Shown here: in pieces, positions 1-8,694 of the stretch
Numbering within the stretch: the first letter of the stretch is position 1
How the letters are laid out: each line of letters opens with the position of its first letter
Translations under genes and position numbers: made by a program
NCBI RefSeq assembly: GCF_900465055.1
Contig: NZ_LS483250.1
Location: 1,488,001 to 1,552,000, forward strand
Length of the DNA: 64,000 nucleotides
Source: Moritella yayanosii
GTDB taxonomy: Bacteria > Pseudomonadota > Gammaproteobacteria > Enterobacterales > Moritellaceae
Reading direction: 5' to 3'
The notes under the pieces: generated by a model
Seen by the model: only the letters and a program-made list of their open reading frames with translations
Databases searched by the model: none
Told to the model about the DNA's origin: nothing

Positions 1-3000
1 ATAACTCTATCAACTTATCTTCTGGATAATCGAAGTCATATTTTACCGCTAACGACTTTAACGCGTCATAGAAGGCTTTTTCTTCAATACCAATACCTAA
101 CTCATCACCCGAGTTCATTTCGTCTTGGACACCGTAAATGAGGTCCACCATGTTGTCAGAAAATTCTTCAAGCACTTCACTTACCAGTACATCATCTTCT
201 TTACGCTCGTTATAACGTTCAACCAAGGCTTGGAAACGTTTAGTAAAGTCGATGCCTTGTACCTGATTTACCTTTTTCAGCTCACCAATTGCTTTCGCTA
301 ATAGCTGCTGCAATAGTTTTATTTTGGTATTAGGCAGTTTTATCTTTTCAATCTTAGCAATGTAATCCTCATTGAAAATATCAATTTCACCGCCCTCTTG
401 ATTACCCAACTTAAAGATCTCTTCGACACCGTCACTTTGCAGGGCATCGCTGATCATCTCTCGCACTTTTGCGTTCATTTGTGCTGAGTCAGGGACTTCA
501 CCTTTAGTGAGCTTGAATACAATGGAGCGAATCGCTAAGTAGAAATGGATATAGTTTCGCGCTTGTTCATTAATTTTCTCACTACCACAACAAACGTCAT
601 AAGCTGCTTTTAGGCATTTGACTAAGTCCATAAAGCGCTTTTGCAGTTTCTCGGTTCGCAGTGCAAACTCAGCGGCATTGTTTAAACAATTTAACTGGGC
701 AACAGCCTCACCAGTAAAGTAAGGGGCGCTATCAAACTTATGAAATAACCTTGCCAACAGATCTAAGTGGTTCTTCACTTCAATCACAGAAGCGGCAACA
801 TCTTCGAAATTCGTTTCATCGGTTTTTGAATATTGTGCTAGCGCTTTATTCATTGCCGATTTAATGCCGATGTAATCAACCACCAAGCCTTTGTCTTTAC
901 CTTCAAACTGGCGATTAACACGAGAGATAGTTTGGATCAAACTGTGCTTTTGAATGGGTTTATCGATATACATGGTATCTAAAAACGGTACATCAAAGCC
1001 TGTTAACCACATATCGACTACAATCGCGATTTTGAAATTAGAATTTTTGTTTTTAAACTGTTTATCTAACTCTTTACGCTCATCTTTGTTGCCAAGTAAG
1101 TTATATAAACGCTCAACATCATCTTTACCACGGGTCATTACCATTTTCACCCGTTCAGAGGGTGCTGCGATACGTCCTTCGCTGATTGCGCGTTTACGCT
1201 CGGTATCTGACAATGCACTCGCGTTGTCAGTGTCTACAACATCAAACCATGCCGGTCGCAGTGCTTCTAATTCTTGATACAGCTGATAAGCAATATTTCG
1301 GGCACTACACACAAACATTGCTTTACCTGCAACCGTAGCGCCTTCTTCAACACGTTTGTCATAATGTTCAACAAAGTCACGCGCTAATACGCGAATACGG
1401 TCAGGATCGCCTAAAATAGAGTTCATATTCGCCGTGGCTTTTTTACTCTCTTCTATTTGCAGTTCGTTACTGCCCGCAGATTCACACTCTTTATAATAAG
1501 CTTCAATTTCAGACAGCTTACTGTTGTTTAAACAAACCCTTGCAGCACGACCTTCATAAACAATACGTACCGTGATCTCATCTTTCACCGATTCAGTCAT
1601 AGTATAAGAATCTACGATCTCACCAAATACGTCTAACGTAGCGTCTACAGGTGTCCCAGTGAAACCAACATACGTAGCATTAGGTAATGAGTCGTGTAGG
1701 TATTTTGCAAAACCGTAAGTTTTCTTTACTGTGCCTTTCTTTTCATCAAATACAATTTTTTGATCTAAATTGACTTGGCTACGGTGCGCTTCATCTGAGA
1801 TACAAATAACATTACAGCGATCGGTTAACAGCTCGGTATCTTCGGTAAATTTATGAATAGTGGTCAAAAACAAGCCACCACTGTTACGTCCTTTTAATAA
1901 CTCACGCAGATGTGCACGACTCGTTACCGTTTCAATGGCATTATCACCAATATAGGTTTTCGCATTAACAAACTGTTGCGACAGTTGATCGTCTAAGTCG
2001 GTACGGTCGGTGATCAACACTATGGTTGGACTTTTAAACGCTACACTCTTCATTAGCAAGCGAGATAAAAACTGCATGGTGAAACTTTTGCCACAGCCAG
2101 TCGCACCAAAATAGGTACCACCTTTACCGTCACCGCCTTTACCATTGGGGAGTTTCTGATGCAGTTTAATGTTCTCAAACAGTTTTTTAGCCGCATAGTA
2201 CTGCGGATAACGCGGTACTATTTTTATCTCGTTTTTACCCGACTCTTTATTATTAGAATCTGGAAAAAAGATAAAATGGTGCATCACATCACGCAAACGC
2301 GCTTTATCAAACAAGCCCTGCAACAGGGTGTGTAATGAGTTAATACCGTCTTTGGCGACCAGCTCTTGCCCTGTGATTTTACCCCACGAATAGAAGAACT
2401 GATAAGGGGAAAATAAATTACCCATTTTGTTATTCACACCGTCACTAATGATACAGAGCGTATTAAACACAAACAGTTGTGGAATATCACGGCGATAACG
2501 AATGGTTAGTTGTTCAAAAGCTTCATGGATAGTCGCTTCTTCACGAATGGCACTCTTAAATTCAAATACGACCAAAGGCAGCCCATTGATATATAAAATA
2601 CCATCAGGAATACGAGTTTCGCCTGTTGCACCTTCAATCTCTAACTGGTTAACAATACGGTAGATATTGTCATCATTATCTGCACTTTCTAATGCGGTAC
2701 TCGCTAATGCATCATTAGCAGCGCTATTTATGTCATTATTTACAACACTACTGACAATATAGTCGGCCTTGCTTTCGGCCACCTGAGCAAGCTCGGGTTG
2801 AAGCTGTCCCAATTCCACTGTCGCGAACAAGCTTTGTTTTACCGATTGCTCTACGTTGTCAAAATCAAGCAGTTGAATATATAAATCTTTTTGTGATGCG
2901 CTGCCCGCTTTACTGCCAGATTCACGCTTTAACAAAAAGCCATCACTGAGCCACTTACAAAAGGTTTTATTACTGTCGTACAAGTCACTTGCAGGTAAGG

Positions 3001-3205
3001 TTTCTAATTGACGAATGACGATGTTTATCTCACTCTCAGTAATACCCGCATGTTGATAGCGTTTGCTTAAAAATACACGCAAATCATCTTTAATCAGTAC
3101 TTCTGATTTGTCTCGGTTTAAAGCCGCACCATTTAAGTGTGGATAGCCTTGCTCACCTAACAGTTCAATAATCGCTTGTTCTAATTTAGCTTCAGTGAAT
3201 TTCAT
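1..3205 (-). CDS. hsdR: Type I restriction enzyme, R (endonuclease/translocase) subunit, 3' end outside window
   Basis: HsdR supplies ATP-dependent DNA translocation and cleavage in the HsdR2M2S complex. The reading frame stays open from the ATG at 3205 to the window edge, giving about 1068 codons without the stop. An N-terminal PD-(D/E)XK-type nuclease stretch is visible around residue 215 (VVFEFKSA, preceded by IPDG). A Walker A motif GATGCGKS lies near residue 366 and a DEAH box (ISDEAHRSQ, 1784-1795) near residue 470. Further helicase motifs include GFTGTP and an SRVNRQFEGK motif VI. The start lies 20 bases after the stop of the SWIM gene, so it should be the last gene of the hsdM-hsdS-SWIM-hsdR operon. 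No frameshift was found in the visible part. Confidence 0.95.
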   Translation of the reverse strand, partial: MKFTEAKLEQAIIELLGEQGYPHLNGAALNRDKSEVLIKDDLRVFLSKRYQHAGITESEINIVIRQLETLPASDLYDSNKTFCKWLSDGFLLKRESGSKAGSASQKDLYIQLLDFDNVEQSVKQSLFATVELGQLQPELAQVAESKADYIVSSVVNNDINSAANDALASTALESADNDDNIYRIVNQLEIEGATGETRIPDGILYINGLPLVVFEFKSAIREEATIHEAFEQLTIRYRRDIPQLFVFNTLCIISDGVNNKMGNLFSPYQFFYSWGKITGQELVAKDGINSLHTLLQGLFDKARLRDVMHHFIFFPDSNNKESGKNEIKIVPRYPQYYAAKKLFENIKLHQKLPNGKGGDGKGGTYFGATGCGKSFTMQFLSRLLMKSVAFKSPTIVLITDRTDLDDQLSQQFVNAKTYIGDNAIETVTSRAHLRELLKGRNSGGLFLTTIHKFTEDTELLTDRCNVICISDEAHRSQVNLDQKIVFDEKKGTVKKTYGFAKYLHDSLPNATYVGFTGTPVDATLDVFGEIVDSYTMTESVKDEITVRIVYEGRAARVCLNNSKLSEIEAYYKECESAGSNELQIEESKKATANMNSILGDPDRIRVLARDFVEHYDKRVEEGATVAGKAMFVCSARNIAYQLYQELEALRPAWFDVVDTDNASALSDTERKRAISEGRIAAPSERVKMVMTRGKDDVERLYNLLGNKDERKELDKQFKNKNSNFKIAIVVDMWLTGFDVPFLDTMYIDKPIQKHSLIQTISRVNRQFEGKDKGLVVDYIGIKSAMNKALAQYSKTDETNFEDVAASVIEVKNHLDLLARLFHKFDSAPYFTGEAVAQLNCLNNAAEFALRTEKLQKRFMDLVKCLKAAYDVCCGSEKINEQARNYIHFYLAIRSIVFKLTKGEVPDSAQMNAKVREMISDALQSDGVEEIFKLGNQEGGEIDIFNEDYIAKIEKIKLPNTKIKLLQQLLAKAIGELKKVNQVQGIDFTKRFQALVERYNERKEDDVLVSEVLEEFSDNMVDLIYGVQDEMNSGDELGIGIEEKAFYDALKSLAVKYDFDYPEDKLIEL

Positions 3206-3225
3206 TTAATCGCAACATCCATTTG

Positions 3226-4953
3226 TTAAAAACATTGAGAGAAATACTCTCTAAGCAACTTCATCATATTGCGTTTTTGTTTGAAATTTTTAATTATTTT
3301 TTCGATCATTAAATACAGGATGACACTATCCACATCATTCGTTTTCAATTTCTTTTCTAGCTTAATCAACAGACGCGTCGCTTCTTGATATGCCGAATTA
3401 GAGGTTTGATCAATAATCACGCCCAGTACTCGGTAATACAAATCGACAGATTCTTGTGGATACTCCACAATAATTAAATCGGCTAATTGCAGTAAGCTGG
3501 TTGAATAAGCTTTATGTGATAATACCCATAATCGCGCTTTCTCTAATTCATTTTGATCCATATAAAAATCGAGTAGCGCATCCGCATCAGTCGTAATGCC
3601 ACGCGTTGTTTCAACATAGCAATCTGCTAATAGTTGCTCCGCTTTGATCAGAAAATCAGGATCAGTCTCACCGGTTAGTCGCTCTAATTGTTGTAATTGT
3701 TTAAAATGTCGAAAACTCGGATTTTCCGTAAACAACTGCCAGGCAAGTTGCCATGCACTGTTATATTCCGCCAATGCAACCTGTACTTTGATTTCATGTT
3801 TTTGACATTCTGCTCTTTCATGGGGTGTTTTGGCTTGTTGATAGGCTTGCTGAAGGTAATGCTTCGCATCCAACTCGCTGGTATGCTGTAAGCATAATTC
3901 ACTCATGCGCAAATAATCAGACGGTTCTTGCGCTGTTATTTGCATTAATCGGCATTTTTCTTGCCAATCTTGCTGTTTTTCAGCCTGCTTTATTAATACG
4001 GTCGTTAAGCGTTTAACAGCCCACAGTTGTTCCCTATCAATAACATCCAAACCCGGTTTAATTCGTGTTATCACCGCTGCCGAACACAGCGATAAAAACA
4101 GTTTTTCTACTGTCTCCGTTAGCGTGAAATCATCTGGTACATCTGGAAATATATCATATTTATAGCTTTCAAAATGGGTAAATAACCACTGCGCTTTTTC
4201 GTCATCAGACCAAGATAGTTGATTGAAAATTGTTATTATCTTTTCATTCAACATCTCCTCTAAACCAAGCCTAAAACCGCCTGAGTCATCAATCTGCTCT
4301 ATCACTTTGTTCAACCGTTCTACTGCTTTGAAAATTAACTTCCATTGCTGATCAATGGTGCATTTTTCTATCGCTGGAAATATCATTTCAAACATAGACT
4401 CAGCATCCGTAAAATAATTACGGACTTCATTCCATTCCCACGTGGGTCTGTTCGGCAATGCTTTAGTGATGAATTTGCTTATGTCACTAACCCCTATACT
4501 GTGGCTTTCGGTTTCCATGATTAACAGCCACTTGTCGTATTCACGCTCTGAATTATCAAGAAAACGGAAAATGATATCTGTCAATTCAGCCACTGGTTTT
4601 TTGTTAAACCATGTTTTTAATGCTATCCGGTCGTTGGCTTCTTTCGCCGTTTCGTCGGCAAATTCATCTTCGGGGGTGTTTTCGACTTGCAGCGCTACGG
4701 CAACCGCATGCTTACAAATATCTTGATAATCAGCCGCAGGGCAACTACAGCTTACTTGTATTCCTTTGCCTTGCGCCAACTTGCTGTTATCTAACGTGAC
4801 ATGATAATGGTGTTGCCCTGCTACCGTCGCCATCGCCATCGCTTTATCATCGACTATCACTAATTTACTGACGTTACCTTCCGCATAAAGCGCATACCCT
4901 AACAGATAGGATTTACTTTCAGCACGTCGTTTTATTTCGTCTAAATCAAACAT
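3226..4953 (-). CDS. SWIM zinc-finger protein of unknown function inside the hsd operon
   Basis: A 575-residue protein starting MFDLDEIKRR, with a GGGG-type ribosome-binding site just upstream; a longer frame exists but would overlap hsdS. Residues about 65-85 carry a SWIM zinc-binding signature, Cys-X-Cys followed by Cys-X-His (CSCP...ICKH). The rest is rich in Leu, Gln and Glu and has the look of stacked helical repeats, with no catalytic motif that I recognise. SWIM domains bind DNA or proteins in several families. Spacing is 31 bases after hsdS and 20 before hsdR, so it is probably cotranscribed with the restriction genes. Its role there (accessory, regulator or separate defence factor) is unknown. 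The zinc finger is clear; the function is not. Confidence 0.8.
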   Translation of the reverse strand: MFDLDEIKRRAESKSYLLGYALYAEGNVSKLVIVDDKAMAMATVAGQHHYHVTLDNSKLAQGKGIQVSCSCPAADYQDICKHAVAVALQVENTPEDEFADETAKEANDRIALKTWFNKKPVAELTDIIFRFLDNSEREYDKWLLIMETESHSIGVSDISKFITKALPNRPTWEWNEVRNYFTDAESMFEMIFPAIEKCTIDQQWKLIFKAVERLNKVIEQIDDSGGFRLGLEEMLNEKIITIFNQLSWSDDEKAQWLFTHFESYKYDIFPDVPDDFTLTETVEKLFLSLCSAAVITRIKPGLDVIDREQLWAVKRLTTVLIKQAEKQQDWQEKCRLMQITAQEPSDYLRMSELCLQHTSELDAKHYLQQAYQQAKTPHERAECQKHEIKVQVALAEYNSAWQLAWQLFTENPSFRHFKQLQQLERLTGETDPDFLIKAEQLLADCYVETTRGITTDADALLDFYMDQNELEKARLWVLSHKAYSTSLLQLADLIIVEYPQESVDLYYRVLGVIIDQTSNSAYQEATRLLIKLEKKLKTNDVDSVILYLMIEKIIKNFKQKRNMMKLLREYFSQCF

Positions 4954-4984
4954 GGGGCTACCCCTATCAATTATTGGTATTGTC

Positions 4985-6319
4985 TTATGCAGGCACCACA
5001 TCAGGGATTTGTAATTCACCTGAGATGAGTTTTGGTAATAACGTGTCGCGTAACGAAATAAGAGGTGTAATTTGCTGCTCATTCGCAGCAATTTTTTTCA
5101 TTAATGCACCAACTGTATATTCAAATTTATCTAAAATAGCATCACTTGAAAATACGCATTCAGCTTTGGCTACATCTTCAGGCTTAATTGCAGGATATGC
5201 AGCACCATCAGCAATACGGGTAAATTCTTTAATACAGTCTTCATTTGTTAATGCAAGATATGAAAAAGCTCTGTAGTTTTCTTTTTTTGCTCTTACGACT
5301 ACAAATCCAGTACTCCCTGTTAGTCCTTCTTCATTCACATAAGCAAAGGATCTATTTGCGGGTCTGACTACACCAATAATTGTATCGTGTGGCTGTAAAA
5401 TTCGTCTAGCACGACTTGGAGCATCATCAAATGTGTAGTTAGCAATTTCCCCAATCGCCCCATTTTTTGCGTTAGCTAGATCAACATATTTAACTGCCTT
5501 CGGTGCATTTTTTTTAGTCCAAGACTGAGGGTTAATCCGACATAGTTCATCAATCGTAGTTTCCTCCCACCCTTTCGGTATCCAACCTATCTGCTCACTA
5601 AACTCAAACTCGCTTGGGAAATGGGAATGGATATTGTTTTGAGATTCTGCTAATAAAGCGTGCAAATCACAGCTTTGCTGTAGTGCCCTTTCCTGTAAGG
5701 CATGCAGACGCTTTTGGGCATTTTTCAGCAATTCAGCAGGGAGATCACTGGCTAGGTTTTCCAACTTAAAATCAATTTTAGCAAGCAGGTTGTCAAACAC
5801 AGGGTCAAAGTCCACAAACCAGCTTTTAAACAAGGCTTGCGCCATTAGTTCAAGGGTTTGGTTGGTTTGGCGGTTGAGCTCAACTTTTTTATCTAAATCA
5901 AATAAATTAATCGCTAATGTTCTTTGATACTTTGGACAAATTGGAACCTTAACTTTCGCTTTATGAATATGATTTCTATTTATTCCAGGTACAGCCCCTT
6001 TATCTGTATAGTCAGAATATCGGATGGTCTTTAAAAGATAATAAACATAAAGGGGATCATTTCCTTTAAAATCTCTCACATACAATGTCGTATTTAATGG
6101 CCAAAAATCATCTTCAATATAGAAAACTTCACCAATAGTGCCATATCGACCAGTCACAACCCCAGGTGCAGCAACTTTTATTGCATTGTGCTCTCCAGAA
6201 GTTCCTGATGAAGATACGACAGGAACACCGCCCTTAATCCTTTTGGTTTTAGGTAAGTCATACCCACGCTTTAATTCTATAACGTCGCCAAGTTCACAAT
6301 TCTTCCAATCATTCCCCAT
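4985..6319 (-). CDS. hsdS: Type I restriction enzyme, S (specificity) subunit
   Basis: HsdS chooses the bipartite DNA target for both methylation and restriction. The 444-residue protein has the usual two target-recognition domains. The first (about 1-150) begins WKNCELGDVIELKRG. It is followed by a conserved coiled spacer with ALFKSWFVDFDP (about 165-180). The second domain begins IPKGWEETTIDEL (about 245) and ends with the conserved LRDTLLPKLISGEL segment. The length fits the family. The start overlaps the end of hsdM by 11 bases, which suggests translational coupling. The target sequence cannot be predicted by eye. Confidence 0.95.
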   Translation of the reverse strand: MGNDWKNCELGDVIELKRGYDLPKTKRIKGGVPVVSSSGTSGEHNAIKVAAPGVVTGRYGTIGEVFYIEDDFWPLNTTLYVRDFKGNDPLYVYYLLKTIRYSDYTDKGAVPGINRNHIHKAKVKVPICPKYQRTLAINLFDLDKKVELNRQTNQTLELMAQALFKSWFVDFDPVFDNLLAKIDFKLENLASDLPAELLKNAQKRLHALQERALQQSCDLHALLAESQNNIHSHFPSEFEFSEQIGWIPKGWEETTIDELCRINPQSWTKKNAPKAVKYVDLANAKNGAIGEIANYTFDDAPSRARRILQPHDTIIGVVRPANRSFAYVNEEGLTGSTGFVVVRAKKENYRAFSYLALTNEDCIKEFTRIADGAAYPAIKPEDVAKAECVFSSDAILDKFEYTVGALMKKIAANEQQITPLISLRDTLLPKLISGELQIPDVVPA

Positions 6320-7934
6320 AACCCAACGCCTCCAAATTTTTACGGATAGCTTGATCTAACTCTTCCGCTTTATCCATCTGGCTATACAGGGTTTTGCTTA
6401 ACTCGCTCATCTTGGTTTCAAACGGGATGCCGTCATCTTCAATCTCTGCTGCGCCTACATAACGCCCAGGGGTTAAGACATAATCATTAGCTTTCATATC
6501 AGCAAGCGTGGCTGATTTACTATAGCCAGCGATATCTTGATAAGTTTGAGCTTCACCAGCATCATTCAGTACCGTTTCACCGCGCCATGTGTGATAGGTT
6601 TGGGTTATTTCTGCTATGTCGGTATTGGTTAATTCTTTCAGTGTGCGGTTAACCATAGTCCCCATTTCACGGGCATCAATAAACAGGGTTTCGCCTTGAC
6701 GGTTACGACGTTTAAGCATGCCTTTTTCGTCATTACCCTTCTTGTCTTTACTGATAAACCACAAACAAACCGGAATTTGGGTGGTGTAAAACAGTTGACC
6801 TGGCAGTGCAATCATACAATCGACTAAATCATTTTCGATGATCTTCTGACGGATAGTCCCTTCGCCACTGGTATTCGATGACATAGAACCATTCGCTAAT
6901 ACAAAACCAGCTGTGCCATGTTCACTGAGTTTCGAGATCATGTGCATGATCCACGCATAGTTGGCATTACCCGTTGGCGGTGTTGGATAACCAGCCCAAC
7001 GTGCATCGTCTACTAACTCGTTGTCTGCACGCCACTGCTTTTGGTTAAACGGTGGGTTGGCCATAATGTAATCGGCTTTTAAATCAGGGTGTTGATCTTT
7101 AAAAAAGCTATCGCCAGCGACATCGCCTAAATTAGCAGAGATACCACGTACCGCTAAGTTCATCTTCGCCAGTTTATAGGTGGTGTTGGTGTATTCCTGC
7201 CCATAAATAGAGATGTTTTTTTGGTTGCCGTTATGGCTGTTGATAAATTTCAACGATTGCACAAACATACCACCCGAACCACAGCAAGGATCGTAGATTT
7301 TGCCTGAAAAGGGTTCAATCATATCGGCAATCAGGGTAACAATAGATTTGGGCGTATAGAACTCACCACCGCCTTTACCTTCGCTGGCTGCAAACTTACC
7401 AAGGAAATATTCGTAAACACGGCCAACAATATCTTCTTCGCTTTTATCGCAATCATTAGCAATGGTTTCAATATTATTAACAGTATCAATCAAGGCAGAA
7501 AGCTTGCTGACATCTAAACCTAAACGTGAAAAATAGTTATCTGGCAATGCACCCGCAAGGGCTTTGTTGTTCTTTTCGACACTGTGCAGTGCGCTATCAA
7601 TTTTAACCGCGATATCATCTTGTTTAGCATTAATTTGAATAAATGACCAGCGCGCCTCTTCTGGCAGATAGAAGACATTTTCCATGGTGTAGAAATCCAC
7701 CATGTCGATGTACTCGACCCCGAATTCTGTTTCAATCGCCGTTTTACGCACTTCAAATTTATCACTGATAAACTTAAGAAAGATAAGACTTAATACAATG
7801 TGTTTGTATTCTGATGATTCTACGCTACCACGTAATTTATTGGCGCTATCCCATAATGCTTCTTCAAAACCGACTTGTTTGGTATTTTTCTTAGCTGCTT
7901 TTTTCGCTGGTGTTTTTTTTGCTGGCGTTGCCAT
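6309..7934 (-). CDS. hsdM: Type I DNA N6-adenine methyltransferase, M subunit
   Basis: HsdM methylates adenine in the HsdS target using S-adenosylmethionine and is also needed for restriction. The protein has 541 residues. Motif I for SAM binding, DPCCGSGGMF, is near residue 217. The catalytic NPPF motif lies near residue 291 (YIMANPPFNQ). An N-terminal HsdM helical domain precedes them. The first 20 residues are a repetitive Lys/Ala/Pro tail (repeats of PAKK/AAKK), unusual but seen in some relatives. The ATG has a GAGGG ribosome-binding site five bases upstream. It is the first gene of the operon and overlaps hsdS by 11 bases. Confidence 0.96.
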   Translation of the reverse strand: MATPAKKTPAKKAAKKNTKQVGFEEALWDSANKLRGSVESSEYKHIVLSLIFLKFISDKFEVRKTAIETEFGVEYIDMVDFYTMENVFYLPEEARWSFIQINAKQDDIAVKIDSALHSVEKNNKALAGALPDNYFSRLGLDVSKLSALIDTVNNIETIANDCDKSEEDIVGRVYEYFLGKFAASEGKGGGEFYTPKSIVTLIADMIEPFSGKIYDPCCGSGGMFVQSLKFINSHNGNQKNISIYGQEYTNTTYKLAKMNLAVRGISANLGDVAGDSFFKDQHPDLKADYIMANPPFNQKQWRADNELVDDARWAGYPTPPTGNANYAWIMHMISKLSEHGTAGFVLANGSMSSNTSGEGTIRQKIIENDLVDCMIALPGQLFYTTQIPVCLWFISKDKKGNDEKGMLKRRNRQGETLFIDAREMGTMVNRTLKELTNTDIAEITQTYHTWRGETVLNDAGEAQTYQDIAGYSKSATLADMKANDYVLTPGRYVGAAEIEDDGIPFETKMSELSKTLYSQMDKAEELDQAIRKNLEALGYGE

Positions 7935-8168
7935 AAAACCCTCATTACGAGATTTGTAATTGTTGGTGTACCTAATGCCCTACATCATACTGCAAAGTAC
8001 TTAATTTTCTGAGCGTTAAATGCAAAAAAGAGGTATTAGATGCAGAATTTTAAAACCGCTTGGTGGTGGTCGTACAATAGAGGCAATATGGGAAAGTAAT
8101 CAGAAAAGTTAATTACAAATAGGTCTGAGAATAGAAGTGAACGAGTAATACAACGGGGAATAACTTAA

Positions 8169-8199
8169 CGCCAGTTTTCCTGTGAAAGAAAAACTGGCG
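8169..8199 (-). terminator. Hairpin terminator after ebfC
   Basis: A 10-bp perfect stem (CGCCAGTTTT at 8169-8178 with its complement at 8190-8199) and an 11-base loop, 49 bases past the ebfC stop. The stem base is AT-rich but no long U tract follows on either strand, so its strength is uncertain. It separates the dnaX-ebfC transcript from hsdM, within the 313-base gap 7935-8247. Nothing else stands out in that gap. Confidence 0.5.
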
Positions 8200-8247
8200 C
8201 TAACTAACAGATATTAAATATCGTTTAACTATTTTCTAATAAAAGCA

Positions 8248-8577
8248 TTAGAAAGGCATTTTCATACCTGGTGGTAATTTCATACCGCCAGTAGCGTCAG
8301 CCATTTTTGATTTGTTTTCTTCTTCAACACGGCGAGCAGCATCGTTGATTGCTGCAGCGATAAGATCTTCTAACATTTCTTTATCGTCTTCCATCAATTC
8401 TGGATCAATTTGCACACGACGTACGTTATGGCTACCAGTCATAGTGATTTTAACCATGCCGGCACCCGATTCGCCAACTACTTCCATGTTAGCGAGTTCT
8501 TCTTGTACTTTAGCCATTTTGTCTTGCATTTGTTGAGCCTGCTTCATTAGCTGACCCATTCCGCCTTTACCGAACAT
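8248..8577 (-). CDS. ebfC: YbaB/EbfC family nucleoid-associated protein
   Basis: A 109-residue DNA-binding protein of the YbaB/EbfC family, which forms a small dimer that coats DNA. Visible family features are the Met/Gln-rich N-terminus ([15 protein letters not shown]), a charged central strand ([11 protein letters not shown]) and the C-terminal [11 protein letters not shown] tail. The length matches the E. coli protein. It lies 117 bases downstream of dnaX on the same strand, the standard bacterial arrangement. In most relatives recR follows; here it does not. Confidence 0.95.
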   Translation of the reverse strand: MFGKGGMGQLMKQAQQMQDKMAKVQEELANMEVVGESGAGMVKITMTGSHNVRRVQIDPELMEDDKEMLEDLIAAAINDAARRVEEENKSKMADATGGMKLPPGMKMPF

Positions 8578-8643
8578 ATTAAACTCTCTTTATATCTGAC
8601 TATCGCGAACAACAATAAATAAATATCGATTGCTTCGCATTGA

Positions 8644-8664
8644 ATATCCATACTATATGGGTAT
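8644..8664 (-). other. Small hairpin in the dnaX-ebfC gap
   Basis: A 9-bp stem (ATATCCATA at 8644-8652 against TATGGGTAT at 8656-8664, one G-U pair) with a 3-base loop, 30 bases after the dnaX stop. It could be an RNA-processing or weak pausing element. No U tract follows, so termination is doubtful. Confidence 0.25.
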
Positions 8665-8694
8665 CATTGGAAAAAATTCAAGGTTGCTAAATCT

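Noticed and set aside
954-1277. A 107-codon plus-strand frame
   Set aside because: Antisense to the helicase part of hsdR, which is clearly coding.
3226-5091. A longer 621-residue form of the SWIM protein
   Set aside because: The extra 46 residues would overlap the end of hsdS, and the ATG at 4953 has its own ribosome-binding site.
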